Shown one piece after another: positions 60,427 to 64,000 of a DNA stretch of 64,000 nt. The stretch is from assembly GCA_031276865.1 (NCBI GenBank), contig JAISMF010000106.1, forward strand, positions 62,001 to 126,000, in the 5' to 3' direction. Every line of letters begins with the position of its first letter. The first letter of the stretch is position 1. Both the position numbers and the translations under genes were made by a program. Source of the DNA: Deltaproteobacteria bacterium (GTDB lineage Bacteria > Desulfobacterota > Desulfarculia > Adiutricales > Adiutricaceae). The notes beneath the pieces are model-generated. The model saw only the letters and a list, made by a program, of their open reading frames with translations. It made no database searches and had not been told where the DNA came from.

Positions 60427-62328
60427 ATGCCCCAAAAGACAATACGCTCCTCTCACATATCGATGTTGAAAAAACTCCCCAAGCTTTTCCTCCTCCTCCT
60501 CCTCTGCCACTTCTCTTTAGCCCTCTTTCAAGGCTGCGGGGACGGTAAAAAGGGGGAGGACGCCTGGCTCTCCTTTCAGCTGGCGATGAACCGCTTCTGC
60601 GGGGAAAACGCCTGGAAATCCTCCGGACACTCCTATAAAAACGGCGTGCTCACGGTGGAGAACGTGTCGGCCGACATCGATCTGTCCGGAAAAAACCAAG
60701 GAAACGCCTCCGCCGACAAAGTATCGGTGGCGCCGCTGAGAGCGGACAAGATCGAAGTGAGGGACATCCTCCCCTCCAAAGATATGAAGGAGCTTCTCTC
60801 CCAAGACTCCTGGAACGGAACCGGGGACTTGAAAATAGCGGAGGGCGCCGGAATCTACAGCCTGGCGTCCTTGAAATCCGTAGGAGACGCCTCCTTCGAG
60901 TTCAGCCTGAACTACCTCGGCGCCGAAGGACTGTCTTTGAACGCCGCGGAGCCGACGCCGCTTCCGGGGAAGGCCGGGTTCCTGAAGGCCCTCAAGGTCA
61001 AGACCTACGCCCTCGAGGGTCTGGAGCTGGATTTCAAGGACCCCCAGCCCGAAGTCGCGTTCACGTTTCTACTCGCCCAGTCCGGGGGAGAGTCTTTGAA
61101 CTTCAAGGGTCCCTCCCTCGTGGGCGACCAATCGCTTTTAGACGTCTTCTTCTCCTTGGGCGCCGGAAAGCTCTCCTGGTCGGGCCTAAACCTCAAAGTC
61201 ACCGACAAAAACAACAACCTCTCGGAATTGAACGTGGGCGAGTCTTTAGTGGAGAAGATGGACGGCATAGCCAAATTCGGCGCCTCCGTCACCAAAGACA
61301 TGGCCCTCACCGTGCGGCTCGACCATGAGGACTTCGAAACCCTGAAGTTAAAGCTCGCCGCCGTAAACGTCCTGAACTACGACGGGGCGGAATTCATCAA
61401 GGAAAGCTTCGCGAGATTGAACGTGGACGACTTTTCCTCGGCGGCGGAAAACTACTCCGAAATCTACACGGAAGGCCTGCTTTCCCCCACCATGCTGGCC
61501 GAGTTCTTCACCTACCCCTACTCCTTCGACTCGGCCTCTTTCAGCGGCCTGGAAACCGACATCGACGGTTTCGTGATCGGAACGGACAAGGCCGAGTACA
61601 TTGGACCCGTGAAGCGGCACGTGGTGCCCAGCTACAAAATCAGCGTGGAGAATTTTTACGTGAAACTCGTCTCGGCGGGGCTCAAGCCGAAGATGAAGGA
61701 GCGGGTGGAGGGCCTGGCGGAGTTCTTCGGCCGCCCTGATCTGCGCCTGGACGCGGCGTTTAATTCAAAATACGATCCCGTAACCGGAGTGGTCCGCTAC
61801 GACACCCCCAAACTAGAACTTCTTGGTCTGGCGTCCATAAGCGGCGCCGTGGAGCTCGCCGGACTCACCCAGTCCCTGGTGGACGAGCTCGCCCAAATCC
61901 CCATCGAAAAGGCCGAGCGGGTGCTTTTACTCCCCGGCTTTTCCGATTTCGGCTTCAACGAGCTGCGCGTGGAGTTCAAGGGCGGAAAGCTCGCGGACCT
62001 CATTTTGAATCACAACGCCAGGGAGGCCGGTCTTTCCCGGGCGGCCTACCTTTTGGATCTGATCGAAAGGGGAACAGAGGAGGTGGACAGCCAAATGAAC
62101 CCGGACGACTATCCCCAGGGTAACGAGGCGCTTAAAACCGCGCTCGGCGATTTCCTCCGGAACCCCGACTCCGTCACGTTAAGCGCCAAGCCGAATAAAA
62201 CCCTGAACAGCGCGAGCTTCTTGACCGCGACCCTCCAGGGGGATAAGGGCGGAGTGAACCTCTTCAACTCGCTGAACATCGAGCTGAGCGTGAACGGAAA
62301 TTCCCCCGTGAAAGTGCGGCTGGAATAG
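60427..62328 (+). CDS. Predicted lipoprotein of a tandem paralogous pair (633 aa)
   Basis: Signal peptide LPKLFLLLLLCHFSLALFQGC with a lipobox-type Cys near residue 37; then GDGKKGEDAWLSFQLAMNRFCGENAW. The remainder is strand-rich with repeated short hydrophobic-polar segments and Leu-rich ends, as in AsmA-like proteins, but no named domain is recognised. The next gene (62,567) opens with the same DAWLSFQL...GE..W...SHSY.NG.LTV block, so they arose by duplication. ATG with AAGGA upstream. Likely anchored in a membrane facing the periplasm. Confidence 0.7.
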   Translation: MPQKTIRSSHISMLKKLPKLFLLLLLCHFSLALFQGCGDGKKGEDAWLSFQLAMNRFCGENAWKSSGHSYKNGVLTVENVSADIDLSGKNQGNASADKVSVAPLRADKIEVRDILPSKDMKELLSQDSWNGTGDLKIAEGAGIYSLASLKSVGDASFEFSLNYLGAEGLSLNAAEPTPLPGKAGFLKALKVKTYALEGLELDFKDPQPEVAFTFLLAQSGGESLNFKGPSLVGDQSLLDVFFSLGAGKLSWSGLNLKVTDKNNNLSELNVGESLVEKMDGIAKFGASVTKDMALTVRLDHEDFETLKLKLAAVNVLNYDGAEFIKESFARLNVDDFSSAAENYSEIYTEGLLSPTMLAEFFTYPYSFDSASFSGLETDIDGFVIGTDKAEYIGPVKRHVVPSYKISVENFYVKLVSAGLKPKMKERVEGLAEFFGRPDLRLDAAFNSKYDPVTGVVRYDTPKLELLGLASISGAVELAGLTQSLVDELAQIPIEKAERVLLLPGFSDFGFNELRVEFKGGKLADLILNHNAREAGLSRAAYLLDLIERGTEEVDSQMNPDDYPQGNEALKTALGDFLRNPDSVTLSAKPNKTLNSASFLTATLQGDKGGVNLFNSLNIELSVNGNSPVKVRLE

Positions 62329-62566
62329 TTTAATTTCCCGAAATACTTTAATTTGATATTTTTCGGAGGCCTTTCCGGGGGCTCCAAGCCCCCCGAAACT
62401 CCTCCCTAAAAACTTTCACGCGCGCGCGTTCGAGGGAAGGGCGCGGGTCCGCCATAATTCGAGGGCGAAAGGCCCGGATTCGCCATGACCGTTTAAGCTT
62501 ACACCCGATCCCGTCGGCGACGGACGCCTCGGGGCGCCCCCGAAAACGGGATCCAAGGAGAGCGAT

Positions 62567-64000
62567 ATGTCCACGCCGGAGGGGAAAAAACCCCGTTCTT
62601 TCAAATCCGCCCCGATCCTTCTCCCGCTTATGATCATCCTCGCGGCCGCCTTTCTCGGCTGCGGGGAAAAGGAGACGGAAAACGACGCCTGGCTCTCCTT
62701 TCAGCTGATCATGAACGGGCTCTTCGGCGAAAAGGGCTGGAGCGCGGAGTCCCACTCCTACGCCAACGGCGCCTTGACCGTGACGGGCGTCAAGGCCGAG
62801 GCCGATCCCGGGGAGAAAACCCTCCCCGGGGAGTGGAAAAACCCCATAAGCGTGAAAAGCCTCACCCTGACCGACCTCGCTCCCTCGAAGGATGTCTCCT
62901 TGATACTATCCTCCCCGAACTGGGAGGGGAAAGAGGACAAGATTCTCGCCTCGCGGCTCGCCCTCAAGGGTCTCGAATCCGGCTGCGAAATCTCCGGGCT
63001 GGCCGCCTCCTTCGCGCTCGAGGCCTTGGAACTCAACCAGTTGACCCTTAAAAAGGCCCCCAATCCCCCCTTCCCCGGGAGGGCGGGCTTCCTGAAATCC
63101 CTGGAAGTGGCCAAGGCGGCCTACCAGGGATTCGTCTTCAAAGGGGTCTCCCCGGGGGAAAACCGGGAGGAGACCACTCTCTTCATCGACTCCTTCTCCC
63201 TTTCCGGCCTCAACTTCCAAGGGAGGGGGCTCCTTGAGGATCAATCCCTTTTAAACGTCATCACCTCCGCCCGGGCCTCCCAAATGGAGTGGGTGAACGT
63301 CAAAGTGGATTTCTCGGACTCCCGCGCCAATAAAGCGTCCTTCCAGGCGGAGTCCTCGGGAGTGACGGGCCAGGACGGGGTGGGGAAATACGCCACGCTT
63401 TTACTAAAAGACTTCCAGGCCCAGCTGGATCTTCCGGACTACAATCTCCGCTCCACCCGCCTCAAACTCGCCTCCTACGAGTTCCTCAATCTGGACATGT
63501 CGGATTTCTACCGGGACTTCTTCACGGGAGTGGACGGGGACAAGCTTTTAAAAGGCGATCCGGAAGCCCTGGAGCGGCTGGATCGAAACAGCGAAGATAA
63601 CGCCGCGGTTTCCCTCCTCTTCGTCCACCCCTCCGCCTTCGACTCCTGGAAGATAAACGGATTCCAGGCGAGTTACAACGGAATCGCCTTCGGCGCCGAT
63701 CTGATCGACTGCCAGGGCCCCGTAAAAAGAAACGTCGTGTCGCCTTCGGTGGTGTCGGTTCGGAACCTTTACGTGAACCTCGCGGACACGAGCGGGCTTC
63801 CGGAAGAGTACGCCCGCAAGGTGAAGGAGTTTACGGACGTTTCCGGCGACGCCAACCTCTCCATTAGCGGGGATTTCAAGCTCGACTACGATCCCGCGAC
63901 CGGAACCGCCCGCTACGTCTACAACGACTGGAAAGCGGATCCGCTTTTCACCGTGAATCTCGCCGTGGAGTTGAGCGGACTCACCCCGAAGTTCGTCGAA
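62567..64000 (+). CDS. Predicted lipoprotein, second paralog (3' end outside window)
   Basis: The frame is open from the ATG to the window edge (478 codons, no stop). AAGGAG lies 6 bases before the ATG. Signal peptide APILLPLMIILAAAFLGC with lipobox Cys at about 32; then GEKETENDAWLSFQLIMNGLFGEKGWSAESHSYANGALTV, clearly paralogous to the gene at 60,427. PGRAGFLKSLEV and the later GPVKRNVVSPS block (GPVKRHVVPS in the first copy) also match in order. The full gene is probably about 630 codons. Function unknown. Confidence 0.75.
   Translation, partial: MSTPEGKKPRSFKSAPILLPLMIILAAAFLGCGEKETENDAWLSFQLIMNGLFGEKGWSAESHSYANGALTVTGVKAEADPGEKTLPGEWKNPISVKSLTLTDLAPSKDVSLILSSPNWEGKEDKILASRLALKGLESGCEISGLAASFALEALELNQLTLKKAPNPPFPGRAGFLKSLEVAKAAYQGFVFKGVSPGENREETTLFIDSFSLSGLNFQGRGLLEDQSLLNVITSARASQMEWVNVKVDFSDSRANKASFQAESSGVTGQDGVGKYATLLLKDFQAQLDLPDYNLRSTRLKLASYEFLNLDMSDFYRDFFTGVDGDKLLKGDPEALERLDRNSEDNAAVSLLFVHPSAFDSWKINGFQASYNGIAFGADLIDCQGPVKRNVVSPSVVSVRNLYVNLADTSGLPEEYARKVKEFTDVSGDANLSISGDFKLDYDPATGTARYVYNDWKADPLFTVNLAVELSGLTPKFVE

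Overview
This window is a stretch of bacterial chromosome with GC-rich, densely GC-coding genes separated by unusually long spacers. About a fifth of it carries no convincing gene. The gene set points to an anaerobic deltaproteobacterium (Desulfobacterota): a four-subunit 2-oxoacid:ferredoxin oxidoreductase, pyruvate phosphate dikinase, a tRNA nucleotidyltransferase fused to DHH and CBS domains next to a Xer recombinase, a diverged KptA-like protein, an hpf-rapZ-mannose-type PTS cluster and a sigma-54 response regulator. This placement is inference from gene content. No rRNA gene, tRNA gene or CRISPR array was seen.

Layout, left to right. 1-1,774: the tail of an Rpn/PD-(D/E)XK-like gene and AT-rich debris. 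1,775-5,952: serS followed by a penicillin-binding transpeptidase with a very long Pro/Ala-rich linker, both on the minus strand. 6,443-13,132: one giant AT-richer ORF (2,229 aa) that reads like a STAND/AAA protein with degenerate P-loops. 13,538-15,672: a family 5 solute-binding protein and a small membrane protein. 16,213-18,717 (+): YjbQ and a TPR protein. 19,011-23,518 (-): serC, serA and a lytic transglycosylase. 23,710-27,353 (-): xer recombinase and the DHH/CBS/tRNA nucleotidyltransferase fusion. 28,454-31,528 (+): ppdK, with a histone-H1-like tail, convergent with porCDAB (-). 36,114-37,505 (-): radA. 37,868-38,629 (+): a KptA-like protein. 39,201-39,434: a tiny coiled-coil membrane protein in an AT-rich island. 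39,791-44,702 (-): a diguanylate cyclase, then rimI, an NtrX-like regulator and yihY. 44,905-48,608 (-): hpf, rapZ, EIIA, EIIB and EIIC of a mannose-type PTS with no EIID. 49,141 (+): a DUF1178 zinc protein. 50,685-55,377 (-): a Dyp peroxidase, a tandem universal stress protein and an APH-fold phosphotransferase. 55,709-58,500 (+): pgeF, pyrK and pyrD. 58,656 to the right edge (+): an AsmA-like membrane protein and two tandem paralogous lipoproteins, the last cut by the window end.

Functional themes are pyruvate interconversion (ppdK with por), serine synthesis (serC, serA), pyrimidine synthesis (pyrK, pyrD), peptidoglycan (PBP, Slt, PgeF), tRNA and translation (serS, tRNA nucleotidyltransferase, RimI, HPF) and signalling (NtrX, GGDEF, PTS/RapZ).

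The most unusual elements are the giant STAND-like protein with no canonical Walker A motif, the basic H1-like extension on PPDK, the KptA-fold protein lacking most of the catalytic residues, a series of intergenic minisatellites with different periods (8, 15, 20 and 21 bp), a 180-bp tandem duplication around the ppdK/por terminators, and the tandem lipoprotein family at the right edge.
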